The notes beneath the pieces were generated by a model, which did no database searches, had not been told where the DNA came from, and saw only the letters and a list, made by a program, of their open reading frames with translations. Shown here piece after piece: positions 34,965 through 43,384 of a stretch of 64,000 nt of DNA; within the stretch, counting starts at the first letter, position 1; every line of letters starts with the position of its first letter. The DNA comes from Aminipila butyrica. Its GTDB lineage: Bacteria > Bacillota > Clostridia > Peptostreptococcales > Anaerovoracaceae. The DNA lies in the NCBI RefSeq assembly GCF_010669305.1, contig NZ_CP048649.1:2108001-2172000 (forward strand). The letters are read 5' to 3'. Made by a program: the position numbers and the translations under genes.

Positions 34965-35674
34965 CTTGCATCCTCCCTGCCGTTTCCTTCCGTAATGGCA
35001 AAATAAACATCCTCCAGGCTTTGGTCTGCATCCAGTTCTCCCCGGCGGCAAACCCGTTCGATTCGGCCTTTAACCATAATATAGGTCACATCCCAGTTGT
35101 CTTTCATACTTTCAATCATATGGGTGCTGACCAGCAATGCGCAGCCGCTGTCCCGCAGCTCCGAAATCACCTCTTTCAGTTCACGAATCCCATGGGGATC
35201 AAGGCCCACAAGGGGTTCATCCATAATGATGGCCTTCGGCTGAGGAAGAAGGGCGCAGCACACACTTAACTTCTGCTGCATGCCCTTTGACAGCTCTTTG
35301 CCTAATTTCTTTTTTTTATCATCCAACTCAAATCGCCGGAGCAATTCTTCCCCCCTGTCCTCCCAGGTGCTTAACCGATATGCTTTCGCGATAAATTCCA
35401 AATGCTCCGCCACCGTCAGCATCGGGTAGAGCACCGGGAACTCCGGCACATAGCCCAAAAGCTGCTTTGCCGCAGTGGAATGGTTTTCCTGGCTGTCGAT
35501 GGTGACAGAGCCATCAAAGCGCAGGAGGCCGCAGATTGATTTAATTAGAGTCGACTTCCCAGCCCCATTTGGCCCAAGAAGCACGGCTACCTCGCCTGCG
35601 CCTACCGACAGGTTAATGCCATCGGTGGCGACAAACTTGCCATATTTTTTTGTCATGTCTTTAACGTCAATCAT
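34961..35674 (-). CDS. ABC exporter ATP-binding protein
   Basis: 237 residues. Walker A GPNGAGKSTLIKS near 35, signature ELSKGMQQKLS, Walker B IIMDEPLVGLDP and LLVSTHMIESM. Partner of the downstream permease; the pair forms a two-gene exporter with unknown substrate. Confidence 0.93.
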   Translation of the reverse strand: MIDVKDMTKKYGKFVATDGINLSVGAGEVAVLLGPNGAGKSTLIKSICGLLRFDGSVTIDSQENHSTAAKQLLGYVPEFPVLYPMLTVAEHLEFIAKAYRLSTWEDRGEELLRRFELDDKKKKLGKELSKGMQQKLSVCCALLPQPKAIIMDEPLVGLDPHGIRELKEVISELRDSGCALLVSTHMIESMKDNWDVTYIMVKGRIERVCRRGELDADQSLEDVYFAITEGNGREDAR

Positions 35675-35788
35675 AAAATCTCCCTTATTAAACAGAAAAA
35701 TATTTTTCTCTATCGTTTAGTATTATATTTATCATTATAATATATCAAAAAAAGTATCTTTAGACAAGCAAGCAGAGGCATAAGCAAA

Positions 35789-35836
35789 AGAGCTGCACCC
35801 AAGCCAGCTTTTAATCGCTTTATGAGGGCAGCTCTT
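35789..35836 (-). terminator. Possible weak terminator after the DUF4153 gene
   Basis: AAGAGCTGC (35789-35797) pairs with GCAGCTCTT (35828-35836) around a 30-base loop; a short U run follows on the minus strand. Confidence 0.45.
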
Positions 35837-35852
35837 CTTACATCCAATTTTA

Positions 35853-37676
35853 TTATTTCTCATTTAGATAGATTGTGTTTAAATCCAGCCAATAATAGAT
35901 GTGGTCTTCGACTGGATCCACATTAATTTGTACGGTATTAAAGACAAGCAGCACCGTAATCTCTTCATTTTCAAGGACCAGGCTCATATCGTCCAGTGCT
36001 GCTTCTCTGGTATCTGATTGCTGGCCTGGAGGGAACTTGGCGGTTATTTTATCAATATAACTGCTCATGTCATCTTCCAGAATAACTTGATCATTTAATT
36101 TAATGCTCAAGAAAGGCAGGCTGTCCTTCGAATCAACTTTCCACTGAATCGTATAAGCTCCTTTCTCTCCTGCAACTCTTGCCTCTTCTCCCTGTAAGTG
36201 AATCCCCCATTTGTAATTACTGATATCTACTGCATCTGCTTTTAAATATAAGGAGGTGCCAAAATACCCTCCGGTCCCGTCCTCCTGGTCCGGCCACACC
36301 GGTTCAAACCCAAAGGAAGTTTCAAAGATATCCTGTTCATCTAGATTGTTATTGAACCAGGTCGGCCGCTTGCCATCTTCCGTGCTGGCAAGGTAATAAA
36401 CGGCATCGGTTATCCCTTCCCGCACAGACTTTTCAGGCTCCTGCTTTGCAGGCACCAACTTGCTGTTCTCAAGCATGCCTTGGCTGGTAAGCAGTTTTTC
36501 CAGCCGGTTCACTTGAGCTGTTACAGGCAAACTATGATACCCCACCAAAGGCAAGACGGAAAAAGCCGTTATGACACAGATGAAAAGCGCAATCAGAGAA
36601 TGGGATCTAGCTCGTAAGAAGAGGAGCAGAAGTGCCGCCAGGACAGCAACAACCCAAATGAGCATAAACCAATATTCTGTAACTTTCAGTCCATATTTTC
36701 CTAATTGAACAAAAAATGCTGCAGCTTCAAAAACAAGGATAATCAGGGCTGCAAAAGGATAGTACCGCCGATAAAATCCAGCGATCCCCGACTGGTGATG
36801 AGTGACCATTACATGAAGCCATAAACCAATGGCAGAATAAGCCGTTGCAATGCCTGCAAGCTGATTAAATGACGGCCACGTACCGGTTAAAATAGTCCGC
36901 CCAGACCACAAGAAAAGGACCACCGTCAGGGCGAATAAGATTGGAATAAGAATATAGCTCAGCAACGCTTCAATAAAACGCGGTTGTTTCTGTGCCACTT
37001 CACGATGGGAATCCACAACTCCTTTATGGAAATCTGGAAAATATCCCAGAAAAATTGTAAAGGCTAGGAATCCAGCTATAGTCCCTATATACATGTACAC
37101 TTTTCCACTCATATCATGATAGAGAAGCGCTTCTACTGCACCGGCAACCCCTGAGCCACCAGCCATAATCACCCCACCGTAAATCAAAGCAATAAACAGT
37201 GCTTTATGAGTCATGAAAAAGGACCGTGAGAAATCAGACTGCTCTTTTGGATAGCCAGCCATGATAATAAAAACGATAAAGCTAATTAATATGGCAGCAT
37301 TAACGCGAGCTGCCGCTAAGCTGGAAATAGCTGTGTACCGTGCAGACACAGCCCCTTCTCCAAAAAAGTATAACAATAAGAAGGTTATCAATACTACGGC
37401 AGCACTGAGAATGTTTGTAATCAAAAATGCCGACTTATGAAAACGAGTTTGGGCGATGGTTATAGCTGCTAGGCTGAACACCGCACCCAAGGCAAAGGCC
37501 CAATGCAGGCAGTTAAACAAAAAGTTATAGGGTTCTTGCTGGGGCCAATTTAGTTGGATTCGAATCATGGTTACAACCGCAAACGCCAGAGCGCTTAAAA
37601 TAGCACCGGGAAAGGCGATAAAAGCTCTGACCACCCCTTGAAAAAGATTCATCATGGATCGAGTAAAAAAATGCAT
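35853..37676 (-). CDS. DUF4153-family membrane protein
   Basis: 607 residues. About twelve membrane helices fill residues 10-380, followed by a 220-residue soluble domain (from about 390) that is probably outside the membrane. The helical part, with IAFPGAILSALAFAVVTMIR at the start, resembles DUF4153. Function unknown. Monocistronic. Confidence 0.75.
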   Translation of the reverse strand: MHFFTRSMMNLFQGVVRAFIAFPGAILSALAFAVVTMIRIQLNWPQQEPYNFLFNCLHWAFALGAVFSLAAITIAQTRFHKSAFLITNILSAAVVLITFLLLYFFGEGAVSARYTAISSLAAARVNAAILISFIVFIIMAGYPKEQSDFSRSFFMTHKALFIALIYGGVIMAGGSGVAGAVEALLYHDMSGKVYMYIGTIAGFLAFTIFLGYFPDFHKGVVDSHREVAQKQPRFIEALLSYILIPILFALTVVLFLWSGRTILTGTWPSFNQLAGIATAYSAIGLWLHVMVTHHQSGIAGFYRRYYPFAALIILVFEAAAFFVQLGKYGLKVTEYWFMLIWVVAVLAALLLLFLRARSHSLIALFICVITAFSVLPLVGYHSLPVTAQVNRLEKLLTSQGMLENSKLVPAKQEPEKSVREGITDAVYYLASTEDGKRPTWFNNNLDEQDIFETSFGFEPVWPDQEDGTGGYFGTSLYLKADAVDISNYKWGIHLQGEEARVAGEKGAYTIQWKVDSKDSLPFLSIKLNDQVILEDDMSSYIDKITAKFPPGQQSDTREAALDDMSLVLENEEITVLLVFNTVQINVDPVEDHIYYWLDLNTIYLNEK

Positions 37677-37777
37677 CCGTTACACCACCTTTCAAATAGA
37701 ATGTCTTATTCTATTTATAACCGTTATTTTAGCTTATACGCACTATTTTCCATGTTTTGTGAAAATAGGTTTATCTT

Positions 37778-37816
37778 AAATCAGCAACACAGATATATCA
37801 TCCGTGCTGCTGATTT
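37778..37816 (-). terminator. Hairpin after the hemerythrin gene
   Basis: A stem of about 13 bp (37778-37790 with 37804-37816, one G-U) closes an AT-rich loop. The minus-strand sequence after it is not U-rich, so it may be an mRNA-stabilising hairpin rather than a true terminator. Confidence 0.5.
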
Positions 37817-37837
37817 AGATCTAGGCTTAAAGCCTCT

Positions 37838-38395
37838 TTATAAATTGTATTTTTCTTCAAGTTGCTGTAACATCTGAAGATATTTTTTTTGCGTCCCTTT
37901 TGCTCCTTCTTCCTGCTCAAAGGAATCACATTCCTTGTCAATCTGAGCCAAGGTCTCCCGTGGCAACTCTCGTTTTGCAAAGGTATAGGCGGCATTATCT
38001 TCTTTGTCAATATGCCTTGTTAGAAGGTGAGTATAGGAAATAGCATTGGCAATCACATCTAGTTTCGCCTCCGGATCTCCTGATTTAGCTCTTTCAAGAG
38101 CTTCTTTCAAGTCCATCATATACAATCTTCCTAAATCGTGTTCCACAAGCATTCCATACTTGACTAATTTTTCTGCCGCACCGCCAATTTCATCAATCAT
38201 GCGATTAAATAAGAACTTTTCTTCTTTTCCGTGGTGGTGATTATCTGCATAGTTCTTTACAAAATCCGTCATCTGTGCAAAATCTTCATAATTGATTTCT
38301 TGGCCATCTAAAACAGTTAAGCACGCTTTTCGTATTACGGCCAACATTCTTTTTATGTTGCCGTGTTCCTCAATCATGAGAGCGATTCCATCCAT
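37838..38395 (-). CDS. Hemerythrin-domain protein
   Basis: 185 residues. The di-iron ligands of a hemerythrin fold are visible: IEEHGNIKRML (His11), NHHHGKEEKFLF, LVEHDLGRLYM and HLLTRHIDKEDNAAY. Such proteins bind oxygen or nitric oxide in anaerobes. Third gene of a DUF1858/unknown/hemerythrin operon, 4 bases after the preceding gene. Confidence 0.93.
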   Translation of the reverse strand: MDGIALMIEEHGNIKRMLAVIRKACLTVLDGQEINYEDFAQMTDFVKNYADNHHHGKEEKFLFNRMIDEIGGAAEKLVKYGMLVEHDLGRLYMMDLKEALERAKSGDPEAKLDVIANAISYTHLLTRHIDKEDNAAYTFAKRELPRETLAQIDKECDSFEQEEGAKGTQKKYLQMLQQLEEKYNL

Positions 38396-38399
38396 ATCA

Positions 38400-39026
38400 T
38401 TACACCCTTCTTATAGTGTTCATACCATCTGATGCTCTTGCGTAGCTGTAATCCGTTGCCATTACACTTAAAAACCCCTGAATCCAGCTATCTCTAAAGT
38501 TATAAAAGTTGTTAACTTCACCACCGCTTTGCTGCCAGTGCTCCTTATGAAGGCATCTGGTTGTCTTCCAAGAAAAAGCATCTTCTGTATTTGCAATAAT
38601 TTCATGAACATGGTCGCAAGGCATACCTTCCAGCATGTGATCAAATATGAGTGTATACAAATCCTGTGGCGTGTATTCTCCAAGCTCCAGTTCTTTTGCC
38701 GCGAGAACCCCGTTCTGATAGAAAATGGCGGAAATTTCCTCTATTGTAATGGCCTCGTTTTTTAATAGCTCCGTGACAATAAAGGCAAGTCTCTTCTCTA
38801 CACTGTATATCCGCTCTTGCAGCCAGCCATGAATATTAGAATGATTAATCTGATCTTCTAAAGAACCTGTAACCGGTTCACCGTACTTCTCCTGGCTTGC
38901 AGCCAAAAGGTCCTCACAAGAATACCCTTTCGCTGTTGCAGCTTTCGCGATCGCATCAATCAACGTTTCGTGCAGTAAAACTTTATCATACAGCCAGAAA
39001 TGAATCTTTCCTAAAAATGCACTCAT
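38400..39026 (-). CDS. Protein of unknown function in the hemerythrin operon
   Basis: 208 residues, mostly helical, no signal. I do not recognise a family with certainty. Notable is the central PCDHVHEIIANTEDAFSWKT followed by CLHKEHWQQ, a His/Cys-containing stretch that could bind metal. Its fixed place between DUF1858 and hemerythrin genes suggests a role in sensing or handling oxygen, NO or Fe-S damage. Confidence 0.7.
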   Translation of the reverse strand: MSAFLGKIHFWLYDKVLLHETLIDAIAKAATAKGYSCEDLLAASQEKYGEPVTGSLEDQINHSNIHGWLQERIYSVEKRLAFIVTELLKNEAITIEEISAIFYQNGVLAAKELELGEYTPQDLYTLIFDHMLEGMPCDHVHEIIANTEDAFSWKTTRCLHKEHWQQSGGEVNNFYNFRDSWIQGFLSVMATDYSYARASDGMNTIRRV

Positions 39027-39039
39027 ATCATTCGACTCC

Positions 39040-39234
39040 TTATTTTGCTGCTTTATTCAACGCTTCAAGCAATGAATTAATGTCCATGCCATGGACGTGA
39101 CAAGCATCTTTAATGCTTTCCGCCTGGGACGACGGGCACCCTACACAGCCCATGCCGTGTGCCATTAAAACACTTACTGCTTCCGGATAATTTCTAACTA
39201 AATCACCAATAATCATATCTTCTGTTATTTTCAT
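39040..39234 (-). CDS. DUF1858 (ScdA N-terminal-like) small protein
   Basis: 64 residues: MIIGDLVRNYPEAVSVLMAHGMGCVGCPSS, the DUF1858 pattern with a CxxC pair (Cys30/Cys33 region), related to the N-terminal domain of ScdA/YtfE Fe-S repair proteins. First gene of the operon with hemerythrin, so the ScdA function appears split over separate polypeptides. Confidence 0.9.
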   Translation of the reverse strand: MKITEDMIIGDLVRNYPEAVSVLMAHGMGCVGCPSSQAESIKDACHVHGMDINSLLEALNKAAK

Positions 39235-39321
39235 ACTCTTTTTCTCCTTATTTTTTTATTCTTATTATGCGCTGTTCTGTATTTTATATTTAAATAATAA
39301 CATAAACTGGGCAATCTGTTT

Positions 39322-39335
39322 GTTGTATATACAAC
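39322..39335. promoter_or_regulatory. 14-bp palindrome GTTGTATATACAAC
   Basis: A perfect palindrome 88-101 bases upstream of the DUF1858 start, in the 386-base divergent intergenic region (39235-39620). A dimeric regulator site, possibly of Crp/Fnr type, is plausible. Confidence 0.5.
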
Positions 39336-39405
39336 GAATTTTAAAAAATTAAAAATATTCTAGTCTGCTAGTCCTTATTTCAAAGCTTACATTCCCCCTA
39401 TCCAA

Positions 39406-39428
39406 CAAATTATTACACCGATAATTTG
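39406..39428. promoter_or_regulatory. Inverted repeat CAAATTAT-N7-ATAATTTG
   Basis: Perfect 8-bp arms with 7-base spacing, between the hemerythrin operon and the Cys/His-rich gene. Either an operator or the base of a hairpin. Confidence 0.45.
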
Positions 39429-39620
39429 CATTTTTTCCTTGCATATTTATGCCTATACCCTTTAAACTATAGCTTGGGAGCTGCTTGACAAGCCTGTTGT
39501 CCTATGCTATTCTATTTTAACAAGTTAGCATCGGCTAACAATTGCCAAAATAAAGCATTCTACAATCAATTCTTTATAATTGAAAGGTTGATGTGGCAGC
39601 ATAAAAGAAAGGATTATAGT

Positions 39621-40154
39621 ATGAGTAATACACATAAAGGTTGTTGCTGCCATGGCAGCGGCGATACAAATCATGAAGACCAGCATAGCTGCGGCGGATG
39701 CCATGGTGGTCACCACCAAACAGAAATCCAAGTATCTGATGAAGAAATTGAATTTTTAAAAGAATTAGCACAGACTCCTTACTTACCCTTAGCTCGATTT
39801 GTACTGAAGAGCAGCAAATCCAGTCATTTGGAATCCGTGGCATTAGCGCCAGTTTATCTCCATGATATAGATGATTCCATGGAAACCGTGAAGAGCATGG
39901 CAGCAGTTTTAGAAGCACTTGAATCCAAGGGCCTTATCACATTGGATTATGAAGAGCCATTAGAAAACGGCAATTACGAGGATTATTCAGGCTCGTCCTT
40001 ATACGCTTACTTTAAAGAAACTGTAGCTCAAGCCCAAGGCAATGATGATTTTTTATTTGACATTCCCAACTTGGAGTTTGGCAGTATTGCTTTGACCTAC
40101 CTCGGACAGGCTGCTGTTGAAAGTTTAGATGAACAAGAAGATTTGCTGAATTAG
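39621..40154 (+). CDS. Cys/His-rich N-terminal metal-binding protein of unknown function
   Basis: 177 residues. The first 35 carry GCCCHGSGDTNHEDQHSC, then GGCHGGHH, likely a metal-binding cluster. The rest (about 40-177) is a soluble alpha/beta region with LPLARFVLKSS and EALESKGLITLDYE, which could be a winged-helix-like fold. No family recognised. The start at ATG 39621 has AAAGGA upstream; the 39-residue longer frame is AT-rich intergenic sequence. It faces the DUF1858/hemerythrin operon, so a shared stress response is possible. Confidence 0.65.
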   Translation: MSNTHKGCCCHGSGDTNHEDQHSCGGCHGGHHQTEIQVSDEEIEFLKELAQTPYLPLARFVLKSSKSSHLESVALAPVYLHDIDDSMETVKSMAAVLEALESKGLITLDYEEPLENGNYEDYSGSSLYAYFKETVAQAQGNDDFLFDIPNLEFGSIALTYLGQAAVESLDEQEDLLN

Positions 40155-40160
40155 CTATAG

Positions 40161-40196
40161 AAATACACCATGTAAACCATGGTGTATTTTTTTGCC
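40161..40196. terminator. Bidirectional terminator
   Basis: AAATACACCATG (40161-40172) and CATGGTGTATTT (40178-40189) form a 12-bp perfect stem, with a T run on the plus strand. Shared by the Cys/His-rich gene and the end of the copper operon. Confidence 0.9.
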
Positions 40197-40203
40197 CTTG
40201 GTA

Positions 40204-41595
40204 CTATACGTCTCCCTTCGGAATACGGATTGTAAAGCTGCTGCCTCCACTGGCATCACTCTCAGCAGAAACCGTTCCGGCATGAGCAGCAATGATAGAC
40301 TTGACAATAGTAAGTCCAATTCCCGCCCCACCCAACTTACGGTTTCGAGATTTATCTGTCCGATAGAATCGCTCAAACACCAGCGGCAGTTCCTGTTCTG
40401 GAATGCCTATGCCGGTATCCGTTACCTTCACCACACCGCAGTCTGATTGATCTAGAACCTCAACAGTTACACTGCCGCCTTCTGGTGTATATTTAATAGC
40501 ATTGGACAATAAGTTGGTGACAACCTGATGCATCCGGGCTTTATCGGCATAAACGACGGAGACCACACCGCTCACCCTTAGAGATAGTTTCTTTTTTTCT
40601 GCCTCTGCCTTCATATTCTCCATCACGATGCCGACGACTTCCAATAAATCCATTTTCGTCTTGTCCAACAGCAAGTTTTCATCTTCGATTTTTGCCAGCC
40701 GCTCCAAATCGGCCACCAAAGTGCCAAGGCGTTTCACTTCATCATGACAGCTTTTCAGCCTTTCAGGCGTAGCTTCCCAAAGACCTTCAATCATCGCTTC
40801 CAAGTGAGAGCCTACAGCAGTCAGGGGTGTGCGTAATTCATGGGCCATATCTGTGGTTAAACGCTTTCGCAAGTTTTCCTGTTTGCTTAAAGCTTCTGCC
40901 ATATGATTGATTGCGGTGACAAGTTCATTCAGTTCCTGGGTTTTTGTTGCCTGCTCAAAGCGTATTTCATAGTTCCCCTCTGCAATTTGCTTTGCGATAT
41001 ATGCAGTTCGAGTAACCGGCCGAGCAATCCGCCGGGCCAACAGGAAACCCACAAAGACAGAGGCTACGCCAGCCAGAACAGAGGCAACCACAAGCACGGT
41101 ATTCATGGTCTTCAGAAAGGAAAAATCATGTTCACTTAAAAAGTAAGGGCCGTAATAGGTCACGGAAACATTCCCAACCTTTTGTTCTTCTTGAAAAATA
41201 GCATAAGTATGGGTGATAAAGCTCCCCTGCTCTCCGCGGTTTTCCATGCGGGTAGAAACTTCATCCATCACTTTTCCGCAAAGGCTCATATCATGGTTTT
41301 CGGCATCCCATATGACCGTCCCCTCCTCATCAGAAACCTTTAAAATATAACCATCATAGAGGGAATACATGCCGATAATATGCACATAGTCCAAATTCCA
41401 GCTCTTTTTTAAAGGATCATACTGTCTTCCAAGGTCAACGGAAATGTTCTCACTGCGTATATGCTCCTGTTCCTGAATATATTTAACAAATTCGTGGCTG
41501 ATAAACCAGTTAGAGGAAAGTCCAATCAGGGCAATGGTCATCAGCAGAATCAGCAAAATAGACAGGGCTAGCTGAGTCTTTAAGCGGTGAATCAC
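40204..41595 (-). CDS. Sensor histidine kinase of the copper cluster
   Basis: 463 residues. TM1 (about 8-30), an extracytoplasmic sensor of about 115 residues, TM2 near 155-180, HAMP, then HisKA with TTDMAHELRTPLTAVGSH and HATPase_c with NLLSNAIKYTPEGG and DTGIGIPEQE. The start is taken as GTG 41595, 8 bases after GGAGG and 1 base after the regulator stop. Position at the end of a copper-export operon suggests it senses copper or envelope redox state. Confidence 0.9.
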   Translation of the reverse strand: MIHRLKTQLALSILLILLMTIALIGLSSNWFISHEFVKYIQEQEHIRSENISVDLGRQYDPLKKSWNLDYVHIIGMYSLYDGYILKVSDEEGTVIWDAENHDMSLCGKVMDEVSTRMENRGEQGSFITHTYAIFQEEQKVGNVSVTYYGPYFLSEHDFSFLKTMNTVLVVASVLAGVASVFVGFLLARRIARPVTRTAYIAKQIAEGNYEIRFEQATKTQELNELVTAINHMAEALSKQENLRKRLTTDMAHELRTPLTAVGSHLEAMIEGLWEATPERLKSCHDEVKRLGTLVADLERLAKIEDENLLLDKTKMDLLEVVGIVMENMKAEAEKKKLSLRVSGVVSVVYADKARMHQVVTNLLSNAIKYTPEGGSVTVEVLDQSDCGVVKVTDTGIGIPEQELPLVFERFYRTDKSRNRKLGGAGIGLTIVKSIIAAHAGTVSAESDASGGSSFTIRIPKGDV

Positions 41596-41596
41596 C

Positions 41597-42298
41597 TTAT
41601 TCACCTCCGAACTTGTACCCGCGTCCGGGGATGGTAAGTACATAAACTGGACTCTTCGGGTCGTCTTCTATTTTTTTGCGGATATTCTTCACATGACTGT
41701 CAATAGCTCGGTCATACCCGTCAAAATCTGCACCAAGGGCAAGGGTAATAAGTTCCTCCCTGGTAAACACCTTGCCCGGATGCTTTATCAGCGTGGATAG
41801 AATCTTCAACTCACTGGCGGTCAAGGAAAGGGCAACGCCTTTTTTACGTACTTCATCCGTCTCAAAGTCGACCATCAAATCTCCATCCCGCCAGGAATTC
41901 CGCACCGCCAATGGTTTCAACTCCCCGGATGCACGACGAAGCACCGATTCCACTCGTGCATATAATTCCTTCAAGCCAAAAGGCTTTGTAATATAATCAT
42001 CCGCACCAAGGGTCAGACCTTCTACCACATTCTCCTCATCGACCTTGGCTGTCAGCATAATAATAGGGACTCTTGACTTTCTGCGCATGGCTGCGCACAC
42101 CTCTTCACCAGACATCCCCGGCATCATTAAATCTAACAGCACAAGAGATATATTTTCCTGATTAAAGATTTCCAGTGCCTTTTCCCCGTTTTCTGCGGAA
42201 AACACACGAAAGCCACGGCTTTCCAACAAGGCAGAAACAACTTCTACAATCTTTGGTTCATCATCTACTACCAGTATATTTTTATCAGCTTTTATCAT
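41597..42298 (-). CDS. OmpR-family response regulator of the copper cluster
   Basis: 233 residues: receiver domain (1-120; VVDDEPKIVE, phosphorylated Asp in LVLLDLMMPG, TKPFGLKELYARV) and winged helix (about 135-233; SLTASELKILSTLI, IDSHVKNIRKKI, GRGYKFGG). Pairs with the adjacent kinase. ATG 42298 is preferred to GTG 42313. A hairpin upstream (42337-42366) may lower its expression relative to copZ. Confidence 0.92.
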   Translation of the reverse strand: MIKADKNILVVDDEPKIVEVVSALLESRGFRVFSAENGEKALEIFNQENISLVLLDLMMPGMSGEEVCAAMRRKSRVPIIMLTAKVDEENVVEGLTLGADDYITKPFGLKELYARVESVLRRASGELKPLAVRNSWRDGDLMVDFETDEVRKKGVALSLTASELKILSTLIKHPGKVFTREELITLALGADFDGYDRAIDSHVKNIRKKIEDDPKSPVYVLTIPGRGYKFGGE

Positions 42299-42332
42299 AC
42301 CTCTGCACCTCACCTCCCCTTATTTTATACGC

Positions 42333-42366
42333 AAAAGTCAGGAACCGCAAGCGTACAGTTCCTGAC
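42333..42366 (-). terminator. Intra-operon hairpin between copZ and the regulator gene
   Basis: GTCAGGAAC (42337-42345) pairs with GTTCCTGAC (42358-42366); four U follow on the minus strand. Probably a partial terminator. Confidence 0.6.
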
Positions 42367-42374
42367 CTTTCACG

Positions 42375-42581
42375 TTAGGCTACATCGTAGCCTTGATCTT
42401 CGATCTCCGCCTTAATTTTATCCAAGGGGCTTTGTTCTGGATTATGCTCTACGGTGACCGTTCCTGCCTTTAAGTCCACGGCCACACTGCCAATTCCCGG
42501 CAGACCATTAACTGCTGTGGTAACAGCTTTAACACAATGTTCACAGGACATGCCCTCTACCTTAATAACTGTTTTTTCCAT
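42375..42581 (-). CDS. copZ: Copper chaperone, HMA domain
   Basis: 68 residues with KVEGMSCEHCVKAVTTAV, the MxCxxC copper site, and the ferredoxin-like fold pattern. Delivers Cu(I) to CopA. ATG 42581 follows GGAGG by 8 bases. Close downstream of the lipoprotein and copA genes. Confidence 0.92.
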   Translation of the reverse strand: MEKTVIKVEGMSCEHCVKAVTTAVNGLPGIGSVAVDLKAGTVTVEHNPEQSPLDKIKAEIEDQGYDVA

Positions 42582-42630
42582 AATATATACCTCCAATTTT
42601 CATTGTTTTAATGACTGATTCTAGATTTGA

Positions 42631-43368
42631 CTACTTGAGGTCAAAAGGTTTTAAGAACTTCCACACCTGTACAGGCTTTCCATCCTCCTCCACTTCAACC
42701 TGTGCGTATTTCCAGCCTTGGACCTTTTCAGGATCAACCCCTGCGGCCAGGAGTGGTTCCGGATTGAGAACAAATACAATGTCTTTGTCTTGATTAGACT
42801 TGTCAAATGTATTGGTGCTCATATCCTTCGCCCATTCAAACATGTTACCATCACCCAACTTAACCCCATAGTGGTCAAGGGATGCATGGTAGCCGATGGC
42901 ATCTCGGTATTTGCCCACCAATTGCTCATAAGCGGCCAATGGCGTAACACTACCGTCATAAGTCAGTTCATCAGCTCCTAACTTTCTCCCCACCATCAGC
43001 ATGGTCCCATCTCCAGATTCGGTTTCATAGACGTTGTAATTATCCGGCAGCTTTTTAGGGTCCAGGCCTGCATCCAGGAACGGCTGTGCATCTAGCTCCA
43101 GCATAACATCATGCATAGGGGACTGACTGTAATCCTCGCTCCAAATGAAGCGCACTGATTCATCCGGGGCAACTAGGGACCATCCCCCATTCATTTCATC
43201 AGCAGAAACCGCCTCTGGAACAGTCTTTAAGACCTCATCAAAGGTCGTAATGGATTCTTTACCCACCACATCCAGGGATTTTATTTCCCCTGCGCAGGCC
43301 GTAAGGGTCAGGGCCACCACCTGCATAACAGCCACCGCCGCAATCAATTTAATCTTCTTTTTCATCAT
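42631..43368 (-). CDS. Lipoprotein of unknown function in the copper operon
   Basis: 245 residues. Signal with lipobox LTAC (Cys near residue 25). The mature part is acidic with repeated motifs of the type AQPFLDAGLDPKKL and PEPLLAAGVDPEKVQGWKYAQ, suggesting an internal duplication. No metal motif; few His or Met clusters. It may be a periplasm-equivalent copper or redox protein by context only. Confidence 0.75.
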   Translation of the reverse strand: MMKKKIKLIAAVAVMQVVALTLTACAGEIKSLDVVGKESITTFDEVLKTVPEAVSADEMNGGWSLVAPDESVRFIWSEDYSQSPMHDVMLELDAQPFLDAGLDPKKLPDNYNVYETESGDGTMLMVGRKLGADELTYDGSVTPLAAYEQLVGKYRDAIGYHASLDHYGVKLGDGNMFEWAKDMSTNTFDKSNQDKDIVFVLNPEPLLAAGVDPEKVQGWKYAQVEVEEDGKPVQVWKFLKPFDLK

Positions 43369-43384
43369 TCTACGATGTCCTTTC

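Noticed and set aside
39504..39620. 39-residue N-terminal extension of the Cys/His-rich protein
   Set aside because: AT-rich intergenic composition and no ribosome site; ATG 39621 has one.
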